Shown here: piece by piece, positions 1 through 8,006 of the stretch | Layout of the letters: every line of letters begins with the position of its first letter | Numbering within the stretch: the stretch's first letter is position 1 | DNA from: an uncultured Clostridia bacterium | GTDB lineage: Bacteria > Bacillota > Clostridia > Lachnospirales > CAG-274 | Length of the DNA stretch: 39,245 bases | NCBI GenBank assembly: GCA_947628755.1 | Contig: CANRBC010000004.1 | Span: forward strand, 84,880 to 124,124 | Direction of reading: 5' to 3' | Notes under the pieces: generated by a model | Told to the model about the DNA's origin: nothing | The model's database searches: none | Seen by the model: only the letters and a program-made list of their open reading frames with translations | Position numbers and translations under genes: made by a program

Positions 1-544
1 CATAGGTCATTGCAAACAGAGCGTACACACTGTATACAAAGGATGCGGCAGAGCCAAGAGCCACAAGAGTATCCATATTGGGCGCGCCGTGTATAAGTCC
101 CTTAAAGCCGCTTATGAAAAATTTCTGATTAATTACCATTATTATTACGGTAAGCAGAAGCTGCAAAAGACCTTGAGCTATATGATTGCTCTCCAGAAAT
201 TGCGGTATACGCCAGCCCCACATTGTATGACCCATTGAAAAATACATAAGCACTATAAGAAATCCCAACGACCATACAAGCCTTTTCTTAAGGATAGGCG
301 TTTGTCTGTCCTCAAGGGCGTCATCGCTATTCGCCTTTTTTTCCGCGCCCTTTAACGCCGCGCCGTAGCCTGCCTTTACAACAGCCGCAATAACGGCGTC
401 GGGACTTGCGCTTCCCTCTACGCCCATGGAATTGGTAAGCAGACTTACAGAGCAGGAGGTCACTCCCTCAACGGCATTTACCGCCTTTTCCACTCTGGCG
501 CTGCAGGCTGCGCAGCTCATGCCCGTTACATTGTATTGCGTCAT
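1..544 (-). CDS. copA: Copper-translocating P-type ATPase, N-terminal part (runs off the window)
   Basis: The visible 181 residues are the start of a heavy-metal P1B ATPase, which exports Cu(I) across the cell membrane using ATP. An N-terminal HMA metal-binding domain carries the GMSCAAC motif (CxxC, about residues 8-14). After a charged linker the first membrane helices appear (about residues 85-105 and 120-140), followed by an NMDTLVALG stretch typical of the family. The phosphorylation and ATP-binding domains lie outside the window. The ATG at 544 follows directly on the stop codon of the upstream small gene and has AAGGAGG in front of it. It is third in an operon with csoR and a Cys-rich peptide, which supports copper rather than zinc or cadmium as substrate. 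Copper is inferred from context and motif. Confidence 0.9.
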   Translation of the reverse strand, partial: MTQYNVTGMSCAACSARVEKAVNAVEGVTSCSVSLLTNSMGVEGSASPDAVIAAVVKAGYGAALKGAEKKANSDDALEDRQTPILKKRLVWSLGFLIVLMYFSMGHTMWGWRIPQFLESNHIAQGLLQLLLTVIIMVINQKFFISGFKGLIHGAPNMDTLVALGSAASFVYSVYALFAMTY

Positions 545-685
545 TTATTTTTCCTCCTTGTGTCTGTCACAATGACAGCAATCTCCTCCGCAGCAGCCGC
601 CCTTGCCTCCGATATGCCTTAAGGTTGGTCTCAGGGCAAGCAAAACTATTGCCGCAAGTATTATAATCACTATTATATTTCCCAT
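545..685 (-). CDS. Small Cys-rich single-pass membrane protein (FeoB-associated Cys-rich family)
   Basis: A 46-residue protein with one hydrophobic N-terminal helix (residues 4-18) and a short basic tail ending in a Cys/His cluster: Cys31, Cys32, Cys36, Cys37, His38, Cys39, His42. This architecture matches the FeoB-associated Cys-rich membrane protein family, usually found beside ferrous-iron transporters. Here it sits 12 bases after csoR and directly abuts copA, so a copper-handling role (delivering or sensing Cu(I) for the ATPase) is the likelier inference. The start has AGGTGG about 8 bases upstream. It is very short, but the frame is open, the site is well placed and the operon position is tight. 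Metal specificity cannot be read from the sequence. Confidence 0.75.
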   Translation of the reverse strand: MGNIIVIIILAAIVLLALRPTLRHIGGKGGCCGGDCCHCDRHKEEK

Positions 686-697
686 TTTATTCCCACC

Positions 698-988
698 TTA
701 TTTAATTATTTTTTTCAGTATATCAACAAGCTCGTCGGCAGTTTCGTCTTTGCCGTTCTTTATATCATTTACCACACAGCTCTTTATGTGATTTTCCAGA
801 AGCTCTCTGTTAAAGGACTTAAGCGCCGAGGTCACGGCGGCTACCTGTATGAGAATATCGGCGCAGTATATATTTTTCTCTACCATGCCCTTTATGCCTC
901 TTATCTGTCCCTCTATTCTGTTAAGCCTGTTTATAAGGCTTTTGTACTCTTGGGGAGAGCGTTCCTTTGTCCTGTGGCAGCATTCCAT
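698..988 (-). CDS. csoR: CsoR-family copper-sensing repressor
   Basis: A 96-residue all-helical metal-sensing repressor of the CsoR/RcnR family. These proteins bind operator DNA as tetramers and release it when Cu(I) is bound. The family Cu ligands are visible with the right spacing: Cys in NIYCAD, then 24 residues to His, then three to Cys in ENHIKSC, which is the Cys-x24-His-x3-Cys pattern of copper-type CsoR. The N-terminal helix has the conserved LINRLNRIEGQIRGIKGMVE-type sequence. I chose the ATG at 988 because GAGGTG lies six bases upstream; a longer reading frame starting near 1009 has no such site. It is first in an operon with the Cys-rich peptide and copA, and is probably autoregulated through the operator at 1034-1050. 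Confidence 0.92.
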   Translation of the reverse strand: MECCHRTKERSPQEYKSLINRLNRIEGQIRGIKGMVEKNIYCADILIQVAAVTSALKSFNRELLENHIKSCVVNDIKNGKDETADELVDILKKIIK

Positions 989-1028
989 TATATTCACCTC
1001 ATTTCCCATAGATAGGGGTTATGCCATA

Positions 1029-1057
1029 ATAATATACCCCCACAGGGTATTTGTCAA
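1029..1057 (-). promoter_or_regulatory. csoR-copA promoter with CsoR operator in the spacer
   Basis: On the minus strand a perfect TTGACA (1057-1052) and TATTAT (1034-1029) are separated by exactly 17 bases. That spacer is the imperfect palindrome ATACCCC-CAC-AGGGTAT (plus strand 1034-1050), which has the G/C-tract dyad typical of CsoR operators. A repressor bound there would block polymerase directly. The same site lies upstream of the divergent DUF305 gene and could control both. Confidence 0.75.
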
Positions 1058-1115
1058 GGGTTTTTGTGTTAATTTTATATTTAATATCATATACTTACCA
1101 AAAGGAGCTGATAGC

Positions 1116-1682
1116 ATGAACGAAATTTACAGATTGAGCAATGTTACAAAGGAGTATCTGAACACATTCCATTGTATACTCGACGATATGATAAAGGGAA
1201 TGACTGAGGCAGAGCTGAACAACAGCATATCCCACAACTTTATAGTGCAGATGATACCTCACCACAGAGCCGCCATAGAAATGTCACACAATATACTGAG
1301 GTATACGACGAACATACCCCTGCAGAGCATAGCCGAGGGAATAATACAGGAGCAGACCAAAAGCATTGAAAATATGCTGGATATACTTGAAGACTGCAGC
1401 CAAAAGATAAACTCCGAAAGAGATGTGTACCTCTATCAGAGAAGAGTTGACAGGATAATGGAGGTAATGTTTTCCGCCATGGAGAACGCCCGTACCAACA
1501 ACAATGTAAACGGCGATTTTATGAGAGAGATGATACCCCACCACAGAGGCGCTATTGAAATGAGCGAAAACGTACTGCAATATGAAATATGCCCCCAGCT
1601 AAAGCCAATACTCCACGCCATTATATCCTCTCAGAGAAAGGGTATAAGAGAAATGGAGCGTCTGCTTATGCAGGGGGTCTGA
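1116..1682 (+). CDS. Tandem DUF305 protein, probable copper-binding ferritin-like fold
   Basis: A 188-residue helical protein made of two DUF305 units. Each has the family signature: MIPHHRAAIEM (near residue 47) and MIPHHRGAIEM (near residue 140). The paired histidines and nearby methionines are the presumed metal ligands. DUF305 proteins are often found beside copper genes, and some cyanobacterial and Gram-negative members bind copper. No signal peptide is visible, unlike many relatives, so it may act in the cytoplasm as a copper buffer. The ATG at 1116 has AAAGGAG ten bases upstream; a longer in-frame extension reaches back into the divergent promoter and is unlikely. It is transcribed away from csoR, copA and the CsoR operator. 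Function is inferred from family and context. Confidence 0.85.
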   Translation: MNEIYRLSNVTKEYLNTFHCILDDMIKGMTEAELNNSISHNFIVQMIPHHRAAIEMSHNILRYTTNIPLQSIAEGIIQEQTKSIENMLDILEDCSQKINSERDVYLYQRRVDRIMEVMFSAMENARTNNNVNGDFMREMIPHHRGAIEMSENVLQYEICPQLKPILHAIISSQRKGIREMERLLMQGV

Positions 1683-1703
1683 TGTAAAGCGGCGCAGGCG
1701 CAG

Positions 1704-2108
1704 CTATAAGCAGCCCAACAGCTTATTTGAACTGCCTATAAGGGAGCACAGCATTTCCATTATTTTTATCTGCAGCGTATTTATGCCGTCCAGTATGGAG
1801 TGTATAAGGGAATAGTCCCTTGCGCCCTTATACAGCTCTATGGAAACACGGCTGAAGCTGTCTGAAAATTCGTTTTTGTATTCCTCAAGGCTTTTATGGG
1901 CATTTTCCCTTTCCTCCATATATTCCCTATACATATCTATGCTTGCGCTTTCCAGAACGTTTCCCGAATGAGAATACTCCGAAAGCCGCCTGCTTATGTT
2001 TTTTTCGTTTTCGGCAGTCCTTTTGAGCATACTGTCTATTATCTCCCTGTTGGAATGTACAGATATTATCATAGCCTCTATGTTGCTTTGCGAATATTTT
2101 GCGACCAT
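1704..2108 (-). CDS. Hypothetical helical protein
   Basis: I do not recognise this 134-residue protein. It is almost wholly helical and highly charged, with heptad-like stretches (about residues 20-110) suggesting a coiled coil or four-helix bundle, and a hydrophobic C-terminal segment (MEMLCSLIG). No signal peptide, metal motif or catalytic motif is visible. The ATG at 2108 follows GGAGAG by five bases; an extension to 2174 lacks a ribosome site. It converges with the DUF305 gene, with 21 bases between their ends. It superficially resembles small WXG100-like helical hairpins but has no WXG motif, so I make no family call. Confidence 0.7.
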   Translation of the reverse strand: MVAKYSQSNIEAMIISVHSNREIIDSMLKRTAENEKNISRRLSEYSHSGNVLESASIDMYREYMEERENAHKSLEEYKNEFSDSFSRVSIELYKGARDYSLIHSILDGINTLQIKIMEMLCSLIGSSNKLLGCL

Positions 2109-2231
2109 ATAATCTCTCCTTCTCTGTTTTATAATTATATGATAGCACCTCTTTATAAAGATATCCTTAAGCAAATATTATAATTAAATTAAAATATCAA
2201 AAAAAATTTCATTACACGGAATACGATAATA

Positions 2232-2260
2232 TTGACAAAAGTCTCAGGAAATATTAAAAT
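2232..2260 (+). promoter_or_regulatory. Promoter of the substrate-binding lipoprotein gene
   Basis: TTGACA (2232-2237) and TAAAAT (2255-2260) are separated by 17 bases, 42 bases ahead of the lipoprotein ATG at 2303. The region between 2109 and 2231 is A/T-rich and otherwise featureless. Confidence 0.7.
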
Positions 2261-2302
2261 ATATCTGAATACAACATTAAAATCATTTACGAGGATATAT
2301 AT

Positions 2303-3331
2303 ATGATAAAGAAAATATTGCTTTTGCTTTCGGCGTCTGCCGTTATACTTGGGGGCTGCGCCAAGGCAGTCGAAGTTACGGACAATGAAGCCGTACCGCC
2401 TGCGGCAGAGGAAACGGACGCACAGGAGGATATTCCCCCCACAGAAAAGACTGAAATAAAAATAGGCGCAACTAAGGGCGCAGGCTCTGTAAGTATAGCT
2501 CATCTGCTTGAAAACAGCGAGGACAATACTGCCTACGAGAAATATTCCGTTCAGCTGTATCCCGATTCCAATCAGCTTATGGGCGCTCTTGCCAAGGGCG
2601 AGGTAAATGCGGCAATACTTCCGCCTGACAAGGCGGCAAAGCTCTATAACGAATATGACTTCAAGTGCCGTATCGGAGCAATCGCGTCTACCTGTAATTA
2701 TTACATACTGGAAAATGGCAGCACACAGACATATTCCGACATAAAGGCTCTTGACGGCAGAGAAATAATAATAAACGAAACGGACAAAATGGCAGAGCCT
2801 ATACTGGAAAAAATAGCCGAGTACAACAATATATCCTTCAGCTACAGATATATGGATACCAACGATGCCGTTATAAAAGCCCTTACGGAAAATACAGGCG
2901 CTTTGGCTCTTTTGCAAGAGCCCTTCTGCTCACAGGCAGAGCTTACGGGCAGCGGCGTTTCCGTTATTACCGACCTTTACGACTACTGGCAGGAGGCGGC
3001 GGACTGTACTCTTGCCACAAACTGCCTTGTTATTTCCGGTAAATTCCTGGACAGCAGCAGAGAAATTACGGAGCTGTTTATAAGAGATTATGTAGCCTCC
3101 GTTTCCATAACGCGGCATAATATGAGCAAAACGGCTGAGCTTGCCGAAAAGTACGCTCTTTTTGACAACAAAACCGCCGTTGAGAAGGCTATACCCGGCT
3201 GCGGCATAGGCATAGTCACAGGCGAGGATATGAAAGCCGAGCTGAATAAGCTCTATACTATATTGTATGATATAAGTATAGATTCCGTGGGACGCGCTGT
3301 TCCAGACGACAACTTTTACTATATTCAATAA
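2303..3331 (+). CDS. Substrate-binding lipoprotein of an ABC importer (NMT1/SsuA-like)
   Basis: A 342-residue lipoprotein. The signal peptide ends in the lipobox LGGC with Cys19 as the lipidated residue, followed by an acidic, proline-rich tether (residues 20-50). The body has the look of periplasmic-binding fold type II proteins of the NMT1/THI5/SsuA class: IKIGATKGAGSVSIAHLLE near the start, AILPPDKAAKLYN, ALLQEPFCSQAEL and a two-lobe size. Such proteins capture small molecules such as sulfonates, nitrate-type anions or pyrimidine precursors and pass them to an ABC permease. No permease or ATPase gene is adjacent, so it is an orphan component here and its ligand is unknown. It has its own promoter. 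Confidence 0.8.
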   Translation: MIKKILLLLSASAVILGGCAKAVEVTDNEAVPPAAEETDAQEDIPPTEKTEIKIGATKGAGSVSIAHLLENSEDNTAYEKYSVQLYPDSNQLMGALAKGEVNAAILPPDKAAKLYNEYDFKCRIGAIASTCNYYILENGSTQTYSDIKALDGREIIINETDKMAEPILEKIAEYNNISFSYRYMDTNDAVIKALTENTGALALLQEPFCSQAELTGSGVSVITDLYDYWQEAADCTLATNCLVISGKFLDSSREITELFIRDYVASVSITRHNMSKTAELAEKYALFDNKTAVEKAIPGCGIGIVTGEDMKAELNKLYTILYDISIDSVGRAVPDDNFYYIQ

Positions 3332-3372
3332 AATCAATAATTGCGTCGCAGTCACCGCCTTTCACTTTAAGA

Positions 3373-3496
3373 CTCCCCTTCAGAAAAAGGGGAAGTGGCA
3401 GCCCAACCACTTCGTTGAATTTAAAAAAATCTTGCATTAGGCTGCCGATAGGGTCTACTTTACTACGACAAACAAAAATTTTTCCCTAAACCAAAT
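3373..3496 (+). repeat. Structured intergenic repeat (GGGGAG family), copy 1
   Basis: An intergenic repeat related to 29850-30003. It opens with a CTCCCCTT...AAGGGGA hairpin (3373-3393), continues with a long-range stem GGCAGCC (3397-3403) with GGCTGCC (3440-3446), then GATAGGGTC and an A/T-rich stretch AAACAAAAATTTTTCCCTAAA, and runs directly into the terminator hairpin at 3498. In the other copy the long-range stem has a different sequence (GCCCGCC/GGCGGGC) but still pairs. No coding potential is seen. With the hairpin it fills the gap between the lipoprotein gene and the convergent secreted-protein gene. Confidence 0.7.
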
Positions 3497-3497
3497 A

Positions 3498-3550
3498 AAG
3501 CTGTTATGTTATGACATTTTTAATATGTCATAACATGACAGCTTCTTTTT
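3498..3550. terminator. Bidirectional terminator hairpin
   Basis: A 20-base-pair stem (3498-3517 with 3525-3544, one G-T wobble) around a T-rich loop, followed by CTTTTTTT on the plus strand and preceded by an A-run for the minus strand. It lies between convergent genes. Its stem sequence GCTGT...TTATGAC recurs at 8010 and 23363. Confidence 0.85.
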
Positions 3551-3631
3551 TACTTCGACCTTGTATTTTATTATTCCGAGAGTATGCGCCGTTTGTCTGG
3601 CATTTATTTATACCCATTAAGCGGCGTTTCA

Positions 3632-5392
3632 TTATTTTGTTCTATATCCCGTTATGCTGTTAGCCGTCATCCATTCCAGCTTACAGCTCATAAGATATTT
3701 AACGGTTTCGTCCTCCTTGCCGTATATTGCCGTATAAAGCTCCTGTGTTTCAAAGAGGTCGTTATATGTCAGATATGGATAATCCACCATAGGATTAGTT
3801 CCTGCCATATAGTAGAGAGCATAGTTCAGATTGTTGTTGGCAAGTACCCATTGATTTTTGGTATCGTCTATTGCGGTAAGCATTTTGTCAGCCAAAAATC
3901 TGTAGCTGTCCTCTCTTGTGATTTGATAGAGCTTATAGAGATAGTTAAGCTCCGCCAGCTGATGATTAAGAGAAACATGAGTATCTATATGGTCGTAGTC
4001 ATAGCCGTAGTCCTGCACAAGCAAGCCGCCGTTTTGTGTAGAGTAGCTTTCCGTATTGGCGTGCTCGTTAAAATATTCCGCATACTTACAAGCCGCAAAG
4101 AGGAATTCGTCGTTGTTGTATCTCTTGTAGGCGTTAAGAAGGCTTTCCGCAAAGTCCGTATTGAATCTTGTATCATAGAAGCCGCCGCCTATATTAAAGT
4201 CCTCTGAAAGCCAGCCGGACTTAGGCACTGTTGCCCAGTAGCCCTTTTCGTTCTGATTGAGCATACAGGTATATGTCATAACAAAGCCCATATCGAAGGC
4301 TGCGGGAAAGTCGCCGTATTTCACAAAGCTGGCGCCTGTGTAATCGGAAGGCTGTCTGTATAGCATATTGTCTCCGTTGGGTATATAGTTGGCAGGTATC
4401 GGGAAATAATATCCGTCCCAAGAGAATCTTCTTTCCTCGGCAAGGTCTTGAGCAAGAGCGGCAAAGTGATTGCCGTTGTTCCAGTCTGCCAGCTTATTCT
4501 GTGAGCAAAGATACCATATCTCTCCCACAAATCCCGTATTTTTTGGGAATGACCAGCTTATTGTTACGGTATCGTCGGGATTTAATGTGATTTCAGCCTT
4601 TTCCTCCATATCGGGATTGTACCGGAGGGTATTGTACTGAAAATTATTTGTATATACCGCAGGCACACTTATCATAACAGACGCCTTGTCCGTATCTATA
4701 AACATTGTTTTTTTGTCGGTATTTTCGGGATTGGCTGACATATACCAGCCGTCGTCGTTTAAATACCTTATCTCCACTGAGCTGCCTGCTATGGTAAGGC
4801 TGTCCGTAAGCCTTTGGTCTGAATTTGCTCCAAAGGTATATCTCTTTATGGTATATATATCTCCGCTGTCAAAGGCAAATGTCTTTGCCTTTATAGTATG
4901 GTCTGCGTCGTTATAAAGAGTTTCCTCACTGATTTTCGGTGATATTATGGCAGTCCACTTGTCCTTGAAGGTTTTCTTAACGGCGTTGTATGCCTTAAGG
5001 TCTATTCCCGTAAGAGGATTGCCGTTTTTATCCACGGGATTTTCGGAATAACCGGGCATTTCTATGGTGGTGATCTCACCTGAACCCTCGAACAGGCTCA
5101 TATCTATCGTTGCTCTTTCCGTAGTGGTCTCGGTAACAGTAGATGTTTCCGTTTCTGCCTCTGTTGTGGTAACGTTGCCCTTTACCTTTTTTCTGCTGGA
5201 GGTAGTTCTGCTGAGAGTAGTGGTCTCGCTTTCCTTTTCCGTAACTGCCTCTGTCTGTATCTCTGTGGTATTCTCTGTCGGCTTGTAATTATTGGCAGTT
5301 CCTTTTACCGTTCTTGCGCCTGCGCACATAGGCGCTGCCATCATAAGCGCAAACACGCCTGCAAAAATTCCTATTTTTACTTTTTTATTCAT
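3632..5392 (-). CDS. Large secreted protein with Thr-rich linker and helical-barrel C-terminus
   Basis: A 586-residue protein with a clear signal peptide (basic start, hydrophobic core at residues 7-20, cut after AGA or nearby), then a Thr/Glu-rich low-complexity linker (about 35-100) typical of extracellular proteins. Residues about 110-310 look beta-rich. The C-terminal half (about 320-586) is a run of helices with tyrosine/tryptophan-rich turns (NTDFAESLLNAYKRY, HVSLNHQLAELNYLYKLY), resembling alpha/alpha-barrel glycan-active enzymes. There is a faint resemblance to D-glucuronyl C5-epimerase C-terminal domains, which I do not regard as proof. No S-layer or dockerin module is present. The likely role is extracellular polysaccharide binding or processing. 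It has no co-directional neighbours nearby. Confidence 0.75.
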   Translation of the reverse strand: MNKKVKIGIFAGVFALMMAAPMCAGARTVKGTANNYKPTENTTEIQTEAVTEKESETTTLSRTTSSRKKVKGNVTTTEAETETSTVTETTTERATIDMSLFEGSGEITTIEMPGYSENPVDKNGNPLTGIDLKAYNAVKKTFKDKWTAIISPKISEETLYNDADHTIKAKTFAFDSGDIYTIKRYTFGANSDQRLTDSLTIAGSSVEIRYLNDDGWYMSANPENTDKKTMFIDTDKASVMISVPAVYTNNFQYNTLRYNPDMEEKAEITLNPDDTVTISWSFPKNTGFVGEIWYLCSQNKLADWNNGNHFAALAQDLAEERRFSWDGYYFPIPANYIPNGDNMLYRQPSDYTGASFVKYGDFPAAFDMGFVMTYTCMLNQNEKGYWATVPKSGWLSEDFNIGGGFYDTRFNTDFAESLLNAYKRYNNDEFLFAACKYAEYFNEHANTESYSTQNGGLLVQDYGYDYDHIDTHVSLNHQLAELNYLYKLYQITREDSYRFLADKMLTAIDDTKNQWVLANNNLNYALYYMAGTNPMVDYPYLTYNDLFETQELYTAIYGKEDETVKYLMSCKLEWMTANSITGYRTK

Positions 5393-5528
5393 ATTATCAG
5401 CCTCTCAGTTTTATTTTATCCTATTATATAAATTATAATTCAAATATCATTATAACAAAAAATATCCATATATAATATTACAATATCATTACTTTTATGG
5501 GAAACTTCAATCGAAAATACGCGATATT

Positions 5529-5542
5529 CGAAAAAATGTTTT
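5529..5542 (+). promoter_or_regulatory. Candidate LexA/DinR (SOS) box ahead of cinA-recA
   Basis: CGAAAAAATGTTTT agrees with the Gram-positive consensus CGAACRNRYGTTYC at 12 of 14 positions. It ends nine bases before the -35 element of the cinA-recA promoter, where an SOS operator for recA would be expected. The low complexity of this A/T-rich stretch makes a chance match possible. Confidence 0.45.
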
Positions 5543-5551
5543 AATATTATA

Positions 5552-5581
5552 TTGCATTATACCCGAATTTTGTGATATACT
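5552..5581 (+). promoter_or_regulatory. cinA-recA promoter
   Basis: TTGCAT (5552-5557) and TATACT (5576-5581) are spaced by 18 bases, 37 bases before the cinA start codon. This is the only good promoter visible ahead of cinA, and no separate one is obvious for recA. Confidence 0.6.
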
Positions 5582-5618
5582 AAACCAAAAGAGAATATTT
5601 TTGAAGGGAGAATAGTAT

Positions 5619-6878
5619 ATGAAGGCTGAGATAATAGCAGTAGGCACAGAGCTTCTGCTGGGGGATATTCTCAATTCCGATGCCCAGTTCATAGCCCGCA
5701 GACTGGCAGAGCTGGGCATTACGCTTCAGTATCAGACGGTAGTCGGCGACAATGAGCAAAGGCTTATGGACGCCTTGGATATTGCCTTTAAAAGAGCGGA
5801 GCTTGTAATAACAAGCGGCGGTCTCGGTCCTACGGACGACGATATTACCAAGGAGACCGCAGCCAAATATTTCCACAGAAAAATGGTGCTTCACAAGGAA
5901 AGCCAAGACAGACTTCTTTCCTATTTCAAGGGCAGGAATATGCCTGCCACCAATATGAAGCAGATATATATGCCCGAAGGCGCTATTGTGCTGAATAACG
6001 ACAACGGTACTGCTCCGGGCTGCATTATCTCCGACGGGACAAAAACCGTGGCGGTACTTCCCGGTCCTCCCTCAGAGCTTAAGCCTATGTTTGAAAACGG
6101 GGTTCAGCCGTATCTGGAAAAGCAGCAGGACTTTACACTTGTAAGCAAGGTGCTCCACCTTTCGGGAATAGGCGAGTCCGCAGCGGCGGAGAAAATAAGA
6201 GAGCTTATGCAAAGCAGTACCAATCCCACAGTTGCTCCCTACGCCAAAACAAACGAGATGATATTCCGTGTTACGGCAAGGGGAAGGGACAAAAACGAAT
6301 GTCTTGAAATAATGAAGCCCGTAGTCGATGAGATATATTCAAGGCTCGGCGATTATATATACGGCGAGGACGACGAAACGCTTGTATCCGCCGTAATGAA
6401 AAGGCTTGCGGAAAAAGGACTTACCGTAGCCGCGGCGGAAAGCTGCACAGGCGGACTTGTGGCGGCAAGGCTTATAGACTACCCCGGAGCTTCGGCAGTA
6501 TTTATGACGGGTCTTGTTACCTATACCAACGAAAGCAAGGCAAGGCTTTTGGGCGTTAAGGAGGAAACTCTTGAAAAATACGGAGCTGTCAGCTCTCAGA
6601 CCGCAGAGGAAATGTGCATTGGCGCAGCAAGAAGCTGCGGCACGGACATAGGCATAAGCACTACGGGTATTGCAGGACCTGACGGCGGTACGGCAGAAAA
6701 GCCTGTGGGACTTGTATATATAGGCGTTTACTTTAAGGGAAAAGCCGTTACCAAAAGGCTACAGCTTTCAGGCTCAAGAAACAAAATAAGAAATGCAGCT
6801 GCCGCAGCGGCAATAGAGCTGCTCAGACAGCAGATAATACAGGAGGATAAAAATGGCAAAGACAAAGACAACAGATAA
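5619..6878 (+). CDS. cinA: CinA-family protein with PncC nicotinamide-nucleotide amidase domain
   Basis: A 419-residue, full-length two-domain CinA. The N-terminal MoeA/MogA-like (COG1058) domain has [16 protein letters not shown] and [14 protein letters not shown] and ends about residue 170. The C-terminal CinA/PncC domain (about 260-415) has [10 protein letters not shown] and [20 protein letters not shown], the signature of NMN deamidases that recycle nicotinamide mononucleotide in pyridine-nucleotide salvage. Its N-terminal domain is associated with ADP-ribose pyrophosphatase activity in characterised members. The start has GAAGGGAG upstream. The 3' end overlaps recA by 26 bases, the conserved Gram-positive cinA-recA arrangement, so the two are co-transcribed and probably share SOS control. 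Confidence 0.95.
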   Translation: MKAEIIAVGTELLLGDILNSDAQFIARRLAELGITLQYQTVVGDNEQRLMDALDIAFKRAELVITSGGLGPTDDDITKETAAKYFHRKMVLHKESQDRLLSYFKGRNMPATNMKQIYMPEGAIVLNNDNGTAPGCIISDGTKTVAVLPGPPSELKPMFENGVQPYLEKQQDFTLVSKVLHLSGIGESAAAEKIRELMQSSTNPTVAPYAKTNEMIFRVTARGRDKNECLEIMKPVVDEIYSRLGDYIYGEDDETLVSAVMKRLAEKGLTVAAAESCTGGLVAARLIDYPGASAVFMTGLVTYTNESKARLLGVKEETLEKYGAVSSQTAEEMCIGAARSCGTDIGISTTGIAGPDGGTAEKPVGLVYIGVYFKGKAVTKRLQLSGSRNKIRNAAAAAAIELLRQQIIQEDKNGKDKDNR

Positions 6879-7929
6879 GATAGCGCCCTCCCCAAACGGT
6901 AAAGAGGAATCATTGAAAATGGCAATATCCCATATTGAAAAGAGCTTCGGCGAAGGCTCTATAATGAAGCTGGGCGACAATATGGTGGATATGTCCATAG
7001 AGTCTATACCCACAGGCTCTCTTTCTCTGGATATAGCCTTGGGTATAGGCGGAGTACCGAGGGGCAGGATAATAGAGGTATACGGTCCTGAGAGCAGCGG
7101 CAAGACTACTCTTGCCCTGCATATAATTGCAGAGGCTCAGAAGGCAGGCGGCATTGCGGCGTTTGTAGACGCAGAGCACGCCCTTGACCCTACATACGCA
7201 AGAAATCTCGGTGTAAATATCGAGGAGCTTTATGTATCTCAGCCCGACGACGGCGAGCAGGCTCTTGAGATAACGGAAACAATGGTACGCTCCGGCGCTA
7301 TTGATATAGTAGTTGTGGACTCTGTGGCGGCTCTTGTGCCAAAGGCTGAAATAGAGGGTGAAATGGGAGAAAATCAGGTAGGCTTACAGGCAAGGCTTAT
7401 GTCAAAGGCTCTGAGAAAGCTGGCCTCCGTTGCAGGCAAGAGCAACTGTGTCATTCTCTTTATAAATCAGCTCAGACAGAAAATAGGCGTAATATACGGC
7501 AATCCCGAAACAACAACAGGCGGTCTTGCCCTTAAGTACGGCGCTTCCGTCAGAATAGATATAAGAAAGGGAGAGACTATAAAATCCGGCACAGAAGCCA
7601 TAGGCAGCAGAACAAAGGTAAAGGTAGTTAAAAATAAGGTAGCTCCGCCCTTCAAGACTACGGAATTCGATATAATGTACGGCACAGGCATAAGTCATAC
7701 AGGCGATGTGCTTGACCTTGCGGCTGAAATAGATGTAGTACATAAGGGCGGCGCATGGTACAGCTACGGGGAAACAAGAATAGGACAGGGACGTGACAAC
7801 GCCAAGAAATACCTTGAGGAAAATCCCGATGTATGTCTGGAAATAGAAAATAAGGTAAGAGAGCATTACGGACTTGCTCCCGTAGGCGCAAAGGAAGAAA
7901 ATGAAGCCGAAACAGAAACCGAAAATTAA
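6853..7929 (+). CDS. recA: Recombinase RecA
   Basis: A 358-residue RecA, of normal length. RecA forms filaments on single-stranded DNA, drives strand exchange in recombinational repair, and triggers LexA self-cleavage. Visible motifs: Walker A GPESSGKT (residues 78-85), Walker B region [10 protein letters not shown], loop L1 region [20 protein letters not shown], the DNA-binding loop L2 region [21 protein letters not shown], and an acidic C-terminal tail ([11 protein letters not shown]). An N-terminal extension of about 15 residues precedes the conserved core. ACAGGAGG lies just upstream of the ATG, inside the end of cinA, which fixes the start. A strong hairpin terminator follows at 8007. 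Confidence 0.99.
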   Translation: MAKTKTTDKIAPSPNGKEESLKMAISHIEKSFGEGSIMKLGDNMVDMSIESIPTGSLSLDIALGIGGVPRGRIIEVYGPESSGKTTLALHIIAEAQKAGGIAAFVDAEHALDPTYARNLGVNIEELYVSQPDDGEQALEITETMVRSGAIDIVVVDSVAALVPKAEIEGEMGENQVGLQARLMSKALRKLASVAGKSNCVILFINQLRQKIGVIYGNPETTTGGLALKYGASVRIDIRKGETIKSGTEAIGSRTKVKVVKNKVAPPFKTTEFDIMYGTGISHTGDVLDLAAEIDVVHKGGAWYSYGETRIGQGRDNAKKYLEENPDVCLEIENKVREHYGLAPVGAKEENEAETETEN

Positions 7930-8006
7930 TTTTCGGCTAGAGAAAAGAATGTAAGGGCATAGATTAAAAAATGTCTGTACGTTAAGTTTTTGTTTATGCA
8001 AAAAAT

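Noticed and set aside
849..1115. N-terminal extension of the DUF305 protein
   Set aside because: The extension overlaps csoR, the divergent promoter and the operator; AAAGGAG points to the ATG at 1116.
2189..2917. 242-residue minus-strand frame opposite the lipoprotein gene
   Set aside because: It is the antisense shadow of a well-supported lipoprotein gene, with no ribosome site and an implausible cysteine/tyrosine-rich composition.
3340..3550. CRISPR array or tandem direct repeats
   Set aside because: No regularly spaced identical repeats occur here or elsewhere; repeats in the window are dispersed and palindromic.
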